DNA of 64,000 bases from the NCBI RefSeq assembly GCF_039822265.1, contig NZ_JBAJEX010000010.1:17854-81853 (forward strand), in the 5' to 3' direction. The notes below the pieces were generated by a model, which worked only from the letters and a program-made list of their open reading frames with translations, had not been told where the DNA came from and did no database searches. Shown in pieces: positions 38,500 through 45,111 of this stretch. Positions within the stretch are counted from its first letter, which is position 1. Each line of letters starts with the position of its first letter. This DNA comes from Thiobacter sp. AK1. GTDB lineage: Bacteria; Pseudomonadota; Gammaproteobacteria; Burkholderiales; Thiobacteraceae. The translations under genes and the position numbers were made by a program.

Positions 38500-40350
38500 A
38501 TGAGTGACGCCATCGCAAGCGAAAGGCTCAGCGGCCGCGAAGCCGCCCTGGCCCGCCGTCGCGCGTTGTCGCTCCAGGGGAAAGCCGCCCTGGGAAACGC
38601 TGGCAATGGGGCTGGCGCGGCAACGGGCGCCCAGCGGTCGCAGGCGGGCAGGTCCGAGGCTGACTGCGGCTGTCGGCACGACGAGCCCGTCAGCGCACGG
38701 GTGGAAGACGCAAGTGAGACACGCCCCAAGGTGATCGTGCCCGAACCACCCTCGCCGGCGCGCCAGCGGCGCATCGAGCAATCTTTGCGCGGGCGGGGCG
38801 ACGCGCCGCCGGCCCGGCCCTGCGGGCGGATTCGACCCGAGCCGCAAAAAGTGGAGATCGGTACCACCCTGTCTGGCACGCCGGTGACCGGCAACCAAGT
38901 GGAGCGCAGCCCGCGCGTCACGGGCAACGAGGCGGGCACCTGCCGGGTGGTGACGGGGACGGAGTATGTGGGTAGCGAGCAGTTTTCCGCCTTCTGCGGC
39001 GCTCTGCCGGAGCCCAATCCCAGCAAGGTGGCAGTCACCACCACCAGTCGCGGCCGGCGCATTACCGGTACCGAGGTGGGGCGCAGCCCCAAAGTCACGG
39101 GCGATGAGTACGGGACCTGCAAGCGGGTGACGGGGACCGAATACCTTGCCGCCGAGCAAGTGGGCGAGTTCTGTGGCACGGCCCCCGAGCCCCATCCCGC
39201 GAAGGTGGAAGCCGGGCAGACTGGCAAGGGGCTGCGCATCACGGGTACCGATTTCAACCGCCGGGTGCCGGTGACCGGTACGGAAGCAGGCGCCCGGCGT
39301 GCCATTACCGGCACCGCCTACGCCGATGCCGCGGCCCAGGCTCGCGAGGAGGGCGATGCTCCAAAAAAGGTGGAAACCAGTCACACCGCAGCTGGCGCGA
39401 CGGTGAGCGGCACCCGAGTGGGTCGCGCACCGAGCCTTACCGGCGTTGAGGCGGGTGCGTGCAAGCGTGTGACTGGTACCGATTATCTACCGGCCGAGGA
39501 ATTCGTCTCCTACTGCCGCAGCGAACCTTACCAGCCGCCGGCCAAAGTGGGTGTGTCCCGCACCTTCCGGGGCCAGGCGGTGTCGGGCACCCAGGTGGGG
39601 CGCTCGGTCAAGGTGACCGGCGATGAGTACGGTGCCTGCAAGCCGGTGACGGGCACCTCCTACATCGGCGCCGACCAGTACGCCGAATTTTGCGCGGCCC
39701 GGGCCGCGCAAGAGGCCATCAACCGGGCACGGCTGGGCCGCAGCGCTGCTTTGACCGGCATTCAACCGGGGCCAGATGCCAAGCTCACGGGCAACGAGCG
39801 TGGCACCTGTCAGCCCGTGAGCGGCACGCCCTACCTGGGTGAGGATCAAGCCGCCGAAGCCTGTGGCATTACGCCTGCGCCGGCGCGGCCCGGCGGCTTC
39901 TCGATTCCCACGCCGGCGCGTATGGCCCGCTCTTCTGAGGTCCGGCGCATCACCGGTAGCGCCTACGGGGATAACGGCCGCATCACCGGACCCATGGCGC
40001 GAGCGGTGGGCTTGATCTCGGGGACGCCGGAATTTCGCTACCGCGAGGAAATGACGAGCCGGCCGGTAGCGGCGCCGGAACCGCGTCCCGAGCGCATCAC
40101 TGGCGAAGGTCGGGAACGGCGCATCACCGGCGATGCCTGGGATCGCAACGACCGCATCACCGGCACCGAGGGCTATTTCGCTACGCGGCGCAACCCCACC
40201 TTGCGGGGCGCGCCCCGCGGCGCGGGGGCGAATGCCCGCGCTTTCCGCGAGATCGAGCATCCAGCACCTGCCGCCAGCCGTATTACCGGCAGTAGCGGCA
40301 ATACCACCTCGGGGGCGGTCATCACCCTTTCCGGTGGTGCCCGGGGCTAG
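38500..40350 (+). CDS. csoS2: Carboxysome scaffold protein CsoS2 (short form)
   Basis: 616 residues, well under the 750-900 usual for CsoS2. The N-terminus has one canonical RubisCO-binding repeat (SGREAALARRRALSLQGKAA, about 11-30) and one weak one (SPARQRRIEQSLRGRG), where four are typical. The middle region has about six M-repeats built on [V/I]TGTE-x-G and paired cysteines (EAGTCRVVTGTEY...FCG); the third (GTDFNRRVPVTGTEAGARRA) has lost its cysteines. The C-terminal domain ends SGNTTSGAVITLSGGARG, the conserved shell-binding peptide. An in-phase A AAA AAG heptamer at 39363-39369 may yield a short isoform. First gene of the carboxysome operon. Confidence 0.95.
   Translation: MSDAIASERLSGREAALARRRALSLQGKAALGNAGNGAGAATGAQRSQAGRSEADCGCRHDEPVSARVEDASETRPKVIVPEPPSPARQRRIEQSLRGRGDAPPARPCGRIRPEPQKVEIGTTLSGTPVTGNQVERSPRVTGNEAGTCRVVTGTEYVGSEQFSAFCGALPEPNPSKVAVTTTSRGRRITGTEVGRSPKVTGDEYGTCKRVTGTEYLAAEQVGEFCGTAPEPHPAKVEAGQTGKGLRITGTDFNRRVPVTGTEAGARRAITGTAYADAAAQAREEGDAPKKVETSHTAAGATVSGTRVGRAPSLTGVEAGACKRVTGTDYLPAEEFVSYCRSEPYQPPAKVGVSRTFRGQAVSGTQVGRSVKVTGDEYGACKPVTGTSYIGADQYAEFCAARAAQEAINRARLGRSAALTGIQPGPDAKLTGNERGTCQPVSGTPYLGEDQAAEACGITPAPARPGGFSIPTPARMARSSEVRRITGSAYGDNGRITGPMARAVGLISGTPEFRYREEMTSRPVAAPEPRPERITGEGRERRITGDAWDRNDRITGTEGYFATRRNPTLRGAPRGAGANARAFREIEHPAPAASRITGSSGNTTSGAVITLSGGARG
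39363..39369 (+). other. Candidate -1 programmed frameshift site in csoS2
   Basis: The heptamer A AAA AAG is in phase with the csoS2 reading frame (codons CCA AAA AAG). It is the heptamer used by E. coli dnaX. A -1 slip leads to a TGA at 39447-39449 after 27 further codons, giving a product of about 316 residues that lacks the C-terminal domain. Programmed frameshifting producing CsoS2A is documented in Halothiobacillus; whether this site works is not shown. Confidence 0.6.
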
Positions 40351-40362
40351 AGGGCGTCGCCG

Positions 40363-41934
40363 ATGAATACGCGCCAACGCATGGAAGCCCTGCGCGGTCG
40401 CCAGACTACGCCTGCCGCACCGGTGGGGCTGGCCGTCCCACCTGCGGCGATACCGGCCTGGCCGCAGCGACCGAGCTTCTGCCCCCCAGGCATGGAGCCG
40501 CGCGGAGGCGAGTGCGTGGCGGCCGTATGCGCGCCGCGCGCGCATCCCCTGGCCGATCTGGCGCGCAACGAGGAGCTGGCCGATTACGAGCGGACGGTGC
40601 GTGGCCGTTTCGAGGCCATCGTGCCCACGCTCAAACAGATCGCAGCCATCCAGCATGAAAGCGGCTTCGAGGCGCGTGCCCAGGCCCTCGCCCAGGAACG
40701 GCTGGGTTTTGCGCTGCCGGAAGACGTGCTACAGGACGCGTGGGTCACCACCCTGGACATGCGTCGCCTCTACGGGCACGCCGTGTTGGCCACCTACGAG
40801 CGATTGGCCCACGCCTTCGCCGACCGCTGGAGCCGGCCGGGGGAAGTGGAAGCCATGCAGCGGTTTTTCATCGAATGCGGCTTCCATGAAGTGGACATCA
40901 GCCCCTGCGCCGATGGCCGCCTCAAGGGCCTTTTGCCTTTCGTGCTGCGCCTGCCGCGGGGGGCGGTGCACCGCAAGGCCTACGCGGGCGCCCTGTTCGA
41001 CGTGGAGCTCAACGTGCGCCACTGGACCGACACCGAGCTGCGCCGCTGGCGCGAGGGCGTGCCCACGCTACCAGAGGCGGGCACGCGCTACCTGAAGATC
41101 GCGGTCTACCACTTCAGCGGCTCAGACCCGACCCACGAGGGCTGCGCTGCCCACGGTAGTGACGAGCGGCGCGCCGCGCAGGCCGCGCTCGACCGATTGG
41201 CCGCCTTCCGCACGGCCATCGAAAACGGTTTCTGTTGCGGCGCGTCGGTGGCGACGCTGCTCATCGGGGTGGACACCGATAATGACGCGATCCGGGTGCA
41301 CGTGCCCGACGCGCAAGGCGAGATGAGCGTGGACTGTTACGTAGATAATCTCGCCCTCTACCGGCGCACGGTGGACCTACCGCTCTCCGAAGCCCGGCAA
41401 CGCGTGGCGGAAGCGGTCGCCGAAGCGGCGCGCGGCGCGGGCCGCAGCCGGCCGGAGGCGGGCATGGAACGGCTGATCGAGCGGTTAATCACTCACAACC
41501 TGTCGCAGATCGACTACGTGTGTGCCCATCACGCCGGCCGCTACCGCGACATCGGACATGCGGAGCGCTTCATCAATCTGGGCGATAGCCTGGACGAGGT
41601 GCATTTGCGCAATCTGGCCTACTTCGCCCACCTCTACACCATCGAGGAAGGGGCGGCGGATCTGGACGTGGGCATCCGTATCTTCAGCCAGCTCAACGTG
41701 GCCCGTGGCCTGCCGGTGCCCATTGCCATCCATTACCGCTACGACGGCCGCGTGCCCGGTTCGCGGGAGCGCGCCGTAGCCCGTTGCCGGCGGATTGGCG
41801 CGGCTGTGGTTGCGCGTTATCCCGAGCTGGCGCGGCAGGGTCTGCTCTATATCGGCATGACGGTGCAGGACAAGCGCACCGGCAGCTCGCTGGAAACGGT
41901 GACAGACAGTGAACGGGAATCGCAGAAGCACTGA
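40363..41934 (+). CDS. csoSCA: Carboxysomal carbonic anhydrase CsoSCA
   Basis: 523 residues, standard length. The enzyme turns bicarbonate into CO2 inside the shell. Zinc-site residues are visible: Cys182, Asp184, Arg186 (PCADGRLKG), His250 (VYHFSG) and Cys261 (THEGCAAHG); the 11-residue His-Cys spacing matches the characterised enzyme. The N-terminal ~55 residues (MNTRQRMEALRGRQTTP...) are basic, proline-rich and probably disordered, the region known to bind RubisCO. It starts 12 bp after csoS2. There is no signal of inactivation. Confidence 0.96.
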   Translation: MNTRQRMEALRGRQTTPAAPVGLAVPPAAIPAWPQRPSFCPPGMEPRGGECVAAVCAPRAHPLADLARNEELADYERTVRGRFEAIVPTLKQIAAIQHESGFEARAQALAQERLGFALPEDVLQDAWVTTLDMRRLYGHAVLATYERLAHAFADRWSRPGEVEAMQRFFIECGFHEVDISPCADGRLKGLLPFVLRLPRGAVHRKAYAGALFDVELNVRHWTDTELRRWREGVPTLPEAGTRYLKIAVYHFSGSDPTHEGCAAHGSDERRAAQAALDRLAAFRTAIENGFCCGASVATLLIGVDTDNDAIRVHVPDAQGEMSVDCYVDNLALYRRTVDLPLSEARQRVAEAVAEAARGAGRSRPEAGMERLIERLITHNLSQIDYVCAHHAGRYRDIGHAERFINLGDSLDEVHLRNLAYFAHLYTIEEGAADLDVGIRIFSQLNVARGLPVPIAIHYRYDGRVPGSRERAVARCRRIGAAVVARYPELARQGLLYIGMTVQDKRTGSSLETVTDSERESQKH

Positions 41935-41943
41935 GGTCAAGCC

Positions 41944-42195
41944 ATGAAGATCATGCAGGTGGAAAAGACGCTGGTTTCGACCAACCGTGTGAAAGAAATG
42001 GGTCATCGGCCCCTCTTGGTGGTGCGGGAGAAGGCCGGTGGCACGCCCCAAGTGGCGGTGGACGCGGTGGGATGCATCCCGGGCGACTGGGTGATCTGCG
42101 TGGGAAGCTCCGCTGCAAGGGAAGCCGCGGGTTCCAAGGACTTCCCATCCGATCTCACCATCGTCGGCATCATCGATCACTGGGAGGAGCGCTGA
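41944..42195 (+). CDS. csoS4A: Carboxysome pentameric vertex protein CsoS4A
   Basis: 83 residues of the BMC-P (EutN/CcmL) family: MKIMQVEKTLVSTNRVKEMG, VDAVGCIPGDWVICVGSSAA, then FPSDLTIVGIIDHWE. Five copies cap each icosahedral vertex of the shell. It is 9 bp after csoSCA and 1 bp before csoS4B. Confidence 0.96.
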   Translation: MKIMQVEKTLVSTNRVKEMGHRPLLVVREKAGGTPQVAVDAVGCIPGDWVICVGSSAAREAAGSKDFPSDLTIVGIIDHWEER

Positions 42196-42196
42196 C

Positions 42197-42481
42197 ATGG
42201 AGATCATGCGGGTGGTGTCCGACCTGGTTTGCACCCGCCGCATCCCCGGCTTGTACAGCGCCTCGCTGCGGGTACTGGCAGATCAAAAGGGCAAGCTTTC
42301 CGTGGCGGTGGATCCCGTGGGTGTGCCGCCGGGCAAATGGGTTTTTACTGCCGGCGGCTCGGCTGCCCGCTACGGCGCCGGCGATTATCGAATCCTTACC
42401 GATTTGACGATCCTTGGGATCATCGATCAGTGGGACGTGACGGACAACGTCGCGGGCAAGGCAACTTCATCAACTCTCTGA
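42197..42481 (+). CDS. csoS4B: Carboxysome pentameric vertex protein CsoS4B
   Basis: 94 residues of the same BMC-P family: MEIMRVVSDLVCTRRIPGLY, VDPVGVPPGKWVFTAGGSAA, DLTILGIIDQWD. It is a diverged paralogue of CsoS4A, as usual in alpha-carboxysome loci. It starts one base after the csoS4A stop and is followed by csoS1 genes with strong ribosome binding sites, consistent with the much higher need for hexamers. Confidence 0.96.
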   Translation: MEIMRVVSDLVCTRRIPGLYSASLRVLADQKGKLSVAVDPVGVPPGKWVFTAGGSAARYGAGDYRILTDLTILGIIDQWDVTDNVAGKATSSTL

Positions 42482-42493
42482 AGGAGAAACAGC

Positions 42494-42793
42494 ATGGCAA
42501 ATTCAATGACGGGTATCGCCCTGGGTATGATCGAGACGCGTGGCCTGGTGCCTGCGATCGAGGCGGCGGACGCGATGACCAAGGCGGCGGAAGTGCGGTT
42601 GATTGGCCGCCAGTTCGTGGGGGGTGGCTATGTCACCGTGATGGTGCGGGGTGAGACCGGTGCGGTGAACGCTGCGGTGCGCGCGGGCGCGGATGCCTGC
42701 GAGCGGGTGGGTGATGGCCTGGTTGCGGCCCACATCATCGCGCGCGTGCACAGCGAGGTGGAAAACATCCTGCCCACCGCGGCAGCAGCCTAA
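42494..42793 (+). CDS. csoS1: Carboxysome shell hexamer CsoS1, copy 1
   Basis: 99 residues, BMC-H domain: ALGMIETRGLVPAIEAADAM, then TKAAEVRLIGRQFVGGGYVT, then GAVNAAVRAGADACERVGDG. Hexamers tile the shell facets; the FVGGG segment lines the central pore. A strong AGGAG site precedes the ATG. The core is identical in protein to copies 2 and 3, with only about nine silent differences in DNA to copy 2. Confidence 0.97.
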   Translation: MANSMTGIALGMIETRGLVPAIEAADAMTKAAEVRLIGRQFVGGGYVTVMVRGETGAVNAAVRAGADACERVGDGLVAAHIIARVHSEVENILPTAAAA

Positions 42794-43455
42794 GCAGTTT
42801 GTGTGTTCGTTTGAAGGAGATGAATCATGGCTAACGGATTGACGGGTATTGCTTTGGGCATGATCGAGACGCGTGGCCTGGTGCCTGCGATCGAGGCGGC
42901 GGATGCGATGACCAAGGCGGCGGAAGTGCGGTTGATTGGCCGCCAGTTCGTGGGGGGTGGCTATGTCACCGTGATGGTGCGGGGCGAGACCGGTGCGGTG
43001 AACGCTGCGGTGCGCGCGGGCGCCGATGCCTGCGAGCGGGTGGGTGATGGCCTGGTCGCGGCCCACATCATCGCCCGCGTGCACAGCGAGGTGGAAAACA
43101 TCCTGCCCACCGCGCCGACGGTGTAAAGGGGATCGCCATGGAAATGGTGGCGAGGCAGGCCAACGGGGTTATGACCGGGACAAGCCATGGCATCGCCCTG
43201 GGCATGATCGAGACGCGTGGCCTGGTGCCTGCGATCGAGGCGGCGGATGCGATGACCAAGGCGGCGGAAGTGCGGTTGATTGGCCGCCAGTTCGTGGGGG
43301 GTGGTTATGTCACCGTGATGGTGCGGGGTGAGACCGGTGCGGTGAACGCTGCGGTGCGCGCGGGCGCGGATGCCTGCGAGCGGGTGGGTGATGGCCTGGT
43401 CGCGGCCCACATCATCGCCCGCGTGCACAGCGAGGTGGAAAACATCCTACCGCGC
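42515..43455 (+). repeat. Three near-identical csoS1 core repeats
   Basis: The ~255-bp core (about 42518-42776, 42851-43110 and 43192-43450) is repeated three times with only scattered silent third-base differences. Flanking termini and spacers differ. This pattern points to recent gene conversion or strong homogenising selection. Confidence 0.9.
42827..43126 (+). CDS. csoS1: Carboxysome shell hexamer CsoS1, copy 2
   Basis: 99 residues; same BMC-H core as copy 1 from LTGIALGMIETRGL through VHSEVENILPTA. Only the first residues (ANGLTG against ANSMTG) and last few (APTV against AAAA) differ. Its RBS (GAAGGAGAT) is also strong. Corresponds to the CsoS1A/CsoS1C pair in other operons; assigning A or C is not possible here. 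Confidence 0.97.
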   Translation: MANGLTGIALGMIETRGLVPAIEAADAMTKAAEVRLIGRQFVGGGYVTVMVRGETGAVNAAVRAGADACERVGDGLVAAHIIARVHSEVENILPTAPTV

Positions 43456-43512
43456 AAGCCTAGCGCCGACGGCGCGGGACGCGACGGTGACGTGATCCGC
43501 TACGGCAGCTGA
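43138..43512 (+). CDS. csoS1B: Carboxysome shell hexamer CsoS1B-like, extended
   Basis: 124 residues. The identical BMC-H core is flanked by a longer N-terminus (MEMVARQANGVMTGTSHG) and a C-terminal tail (RKPSADGAGRDGDVIRYGS). Third-position hexamers with a tail are called CsoS1B; the tail may project to one face of the shell. It follows copy 2 by 11 bp, and a ferritin-like gene follows 11 bp later. Confidence 0.95.
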   Translation: MEMVARQANGVMTGTSHGIALGMIETRGLVPAIEAADAMTKAAEVRLIGRQFVGGGYVTVMVRGETGAVNAAVRAGADACERVGDGLVAAHIIARVHSEVENILPRKPSADGAGRDGDVIRYGS

Positions 43513-43523
43513 AAGGGTGGGTC

Positions 43524-43976
43524 ATGGCGAGCGATCCCCGGCTCCTCGGCTACCTGCACCGAGCGCTGGCGCACGAAATGGCGGCGGTGCAGCAGTACAT
43601 GGCCCAGTCCCGCCTGTGTGACCAGTGGAATCTGGCGGATTTCTGCGCCCATTTCCGCGAGGACGTGGACGAAGAGATTGAGCACGTCAAGACCTTGATC
43701 GACACTCTGGTGAAGCTGGGTGTGGCCCCGCGCGCAATGCAAATCGCGCCCGCGCGCCTGGGACGCAGTTTGCGCGAGCTGATCGAAATCGACCGCATCC
43801 TTGAGGTGGATGCCGTGCGTCTCTACGAGGAAGCGGCCGCCTATTGCGCACGGGTAGGCGACTTCCAGCACGAGTCCGTGTTCCAGTCCATCCTGCGCGA
43901 TGAACTCGCTCATTTGCAGGAGCTTGACCGCATGCGCGCGGCGCTTCCGGCCGAAGAGGAATCACGTTATGCCTGA
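43524..43976 (+). CDS. Ferritin-like (bacterioferritin-type) protein of the carboxysome operon
   Basis: 150 residues with a four-helix ferritin-like fold: LHRALAHEMAAVQQYMAQSR, FREDVDEEIEHVKTLIDTLV, LRELIEIDRILEVDAVRLYE, FQSILRDELAHLQELD. Glu/His pairs (HEM, EEIEH, DELAH) can bind a di-iron centre. A bacterioferritin-like gene is often found in alpha-carboxysome operons; its role there is unknown (iron or oxidant handling has been suggested). It overlaps the acRAF gene by 8 bp. Confidence 0.88.
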   Translation: MASDPRLLGYLHRALAHEMAAVQQYMAQSRLCDQWNLADFCAHFREDVDEEIEHVKTLIDTLVKLGVAPRAMQIAPARLGRSLRELIEIDRILEVDAVRLYEEAAAYCARVGDFQHESVFQSILRDELAHLQELDRMRAALPAEEESRYA

Positions 43977-44229
43977 AGAGGAAAGGCTTCCACACTGGCA
44001 GCGGCAGGACTTGCCGCCGGCGCTGACGCGACGCTTCGAATTCGCCGCCTACGCAGAGACGCGGCGTTTTCTGGACGCGGTGGCGAAACTGGCGGAAGAA
44101 GCGGGGCATTATCCCAACCTGAGCTTTGGCAAGACCTACGTCAGCGTCACGCTCGATGCCGATGGACGTCCGCTCACCGCGGAAATCTTCGCCCTGGCTG
44201 CGCGTATCGACGCTCTGGTGAAGGACTGA
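43969..44229 (+). CDS. Alpha-carboxysome RubisCO assembly factor acRAF (PCD-like)
   Basis: 86 residues: the pterin-4a-carbinolamine-dehydratase fold is recognisable ([20 protein letters not shown] then ...[19 protein letters not shown]), but with the catalytic His pattern altered as in acRAF. acRAF acts as a chaperone in form I RubisCO assembly. The start at 43969 overlaps the ferritin-like gene; a longer frame from 43900 is rejected. Its presence implies that RubisCO is assembled for packaging, although no cbbLS lies in this operon. Confidence 0.88.
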   Translation: MPEEERLPHWQRQDLPPALTRRFEFAAYAETRRFLDAVAKLAEEAGHYPNLSFGKTYVSVTLDADGRPLTAEIFALAARIDALVKD

Positions 44230-44233
44230 ACCC

Positions 44234-44866
44234 GTGGCCGCCCTTTCGATCGCCGTGGCCAATCAAAAGGGCGGCACTGGCAAGACCACGTTGGCGGTGA
44301 ATCTGGCGGCGGGGCTTGCGCGGCGGGGCCCGACGCTGCTGCTCGACGCCGATCCTCAAGGCACGGCAAGCCACTGGGTGCGGCTGGCCGGCGGTGCATT
44401 GCCCCAGGTGGTGGCCGCGGCGGGCTCGGTTCTGGGGCGCGAGATCGCCTTGGCGGCGGAAAGCACTGACTACGTGGTGATCGACTGCCCACCCCATCTG
44501 GATGACGCCGTTCTGAGACAAGTGTGGGCCGCCGCCGATCGCGTGCTGGTGCCGGTGCAGCCTTCGCCGCCAGACTTGTGGGCCTGTGTAGCGGTGATGG
44601 AGCGGCTACAGTCGGCGCGCGCGGCCCGGCCCGGGCGCAAGGCCTGGGTGGTGGTGAATCAGCTGGATACACGCTCGAGCTTGTCCCGCTCGGTGTACGA
44701 CGCGCTTGCGGCATTGGGCCTGCCGGCGCTGGCCCATGGGCTTGCCCGGCGCGCCGCTTGGCGGGTCGCGGCGCTGGAAGGCACCAGTGTGTATGGATTG
44801 GGCGCCCGCGGCGCGGCTGCGGTGCGGGAAATGGAAGGCATCATCGAGGAGGTACTGAAGCCATGA
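44234..44866 (+). CDS. mcdA: ParA-type carboxysome-positioning ATPase McdA
   Basis: 210 residues, starting at GTG. Deviant Walker A is [20 protein letters not shown]; a switch region follows in [13 protein letters not shown] and [15 protein letters not shown]. ParA/MinD ATPases of this type bind the nucleoid and, with McdB on the carboxysome, spread carboxysomes evenly for inheritance. It overlaps mcdB by ATGA, which fixes the pairing. Confidence 0.9.
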   Translation: MAALSIAVANQKGGTGKTTLAVNLAAGLARRGPTLLLDADPQGTASHWVRLAGGALPQVVAAAGSVLGREIALAAESTDYVVIDCPPHLDDAVLRQVWAAADRVLVPVQPSPPDLWACVAVMERLQSARAARPGRKAWVVVNQLDTRSSLSRSVYDALAALGLPALAHGLARRAAWRVAALEGTSVYGLGARGAAAVREMEGIIEEVLKP

Positions 44867-45045
44867 GCAAGACATCGGACAAACTCGCGGCCGGCGTGCG
44901 CAAGGCCAAGGACGAACCTGCTGCCCCCACGGCACAGTCCGCCGAGACGGCCCCGCGGCGCAAGCCCATCCCCGATCATGATCCGGCCTACGGGTTGCCT
45001 GCGCCGACCCAGGGGCTGCACCCCGCTCGCATCTGGCCTGATTGA
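44863..45045 (+). CDS. mcdB: McdB-like carboxysome-positioning adaptor
   Basis: 60 residues, basic N-terminus ([20 protein letters not shown]), low-complexity Pro/Ala middle, and a C-terminus LHPARIWPD with a conserved-type tryptophan. Alpha-McdB proteins are short, disordered and end in such a Trp motif. It starts within the mcdA stop codon (ATGA). At 60 residues it is among the shortest imaginable McdB; identity rests on context plus tail. Confidence 0.75.
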   Translation: MSKTSDKLAAGVRKAKDEPAAPTAQSAETAPRRKPIPDHDPAYGLPAPTQGLHPARIWPD

Positions 45046-45111
45046 ACCCGCCCTGCGCGGTTTCCTTTGCTGCTTCGTTCGGTGCGGAAAACCCGTGCCG
45101 CGGATGCCTTC

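Noticed and set aside
39487..40656. Long minus-strand open frame (389 residues) opposite csoS2
   Set aside because: It mirrors the repeat structure of csoS2 on the other strand, has no family resemblance, and csoS2 is certain; high GC leaves antisense frames open.
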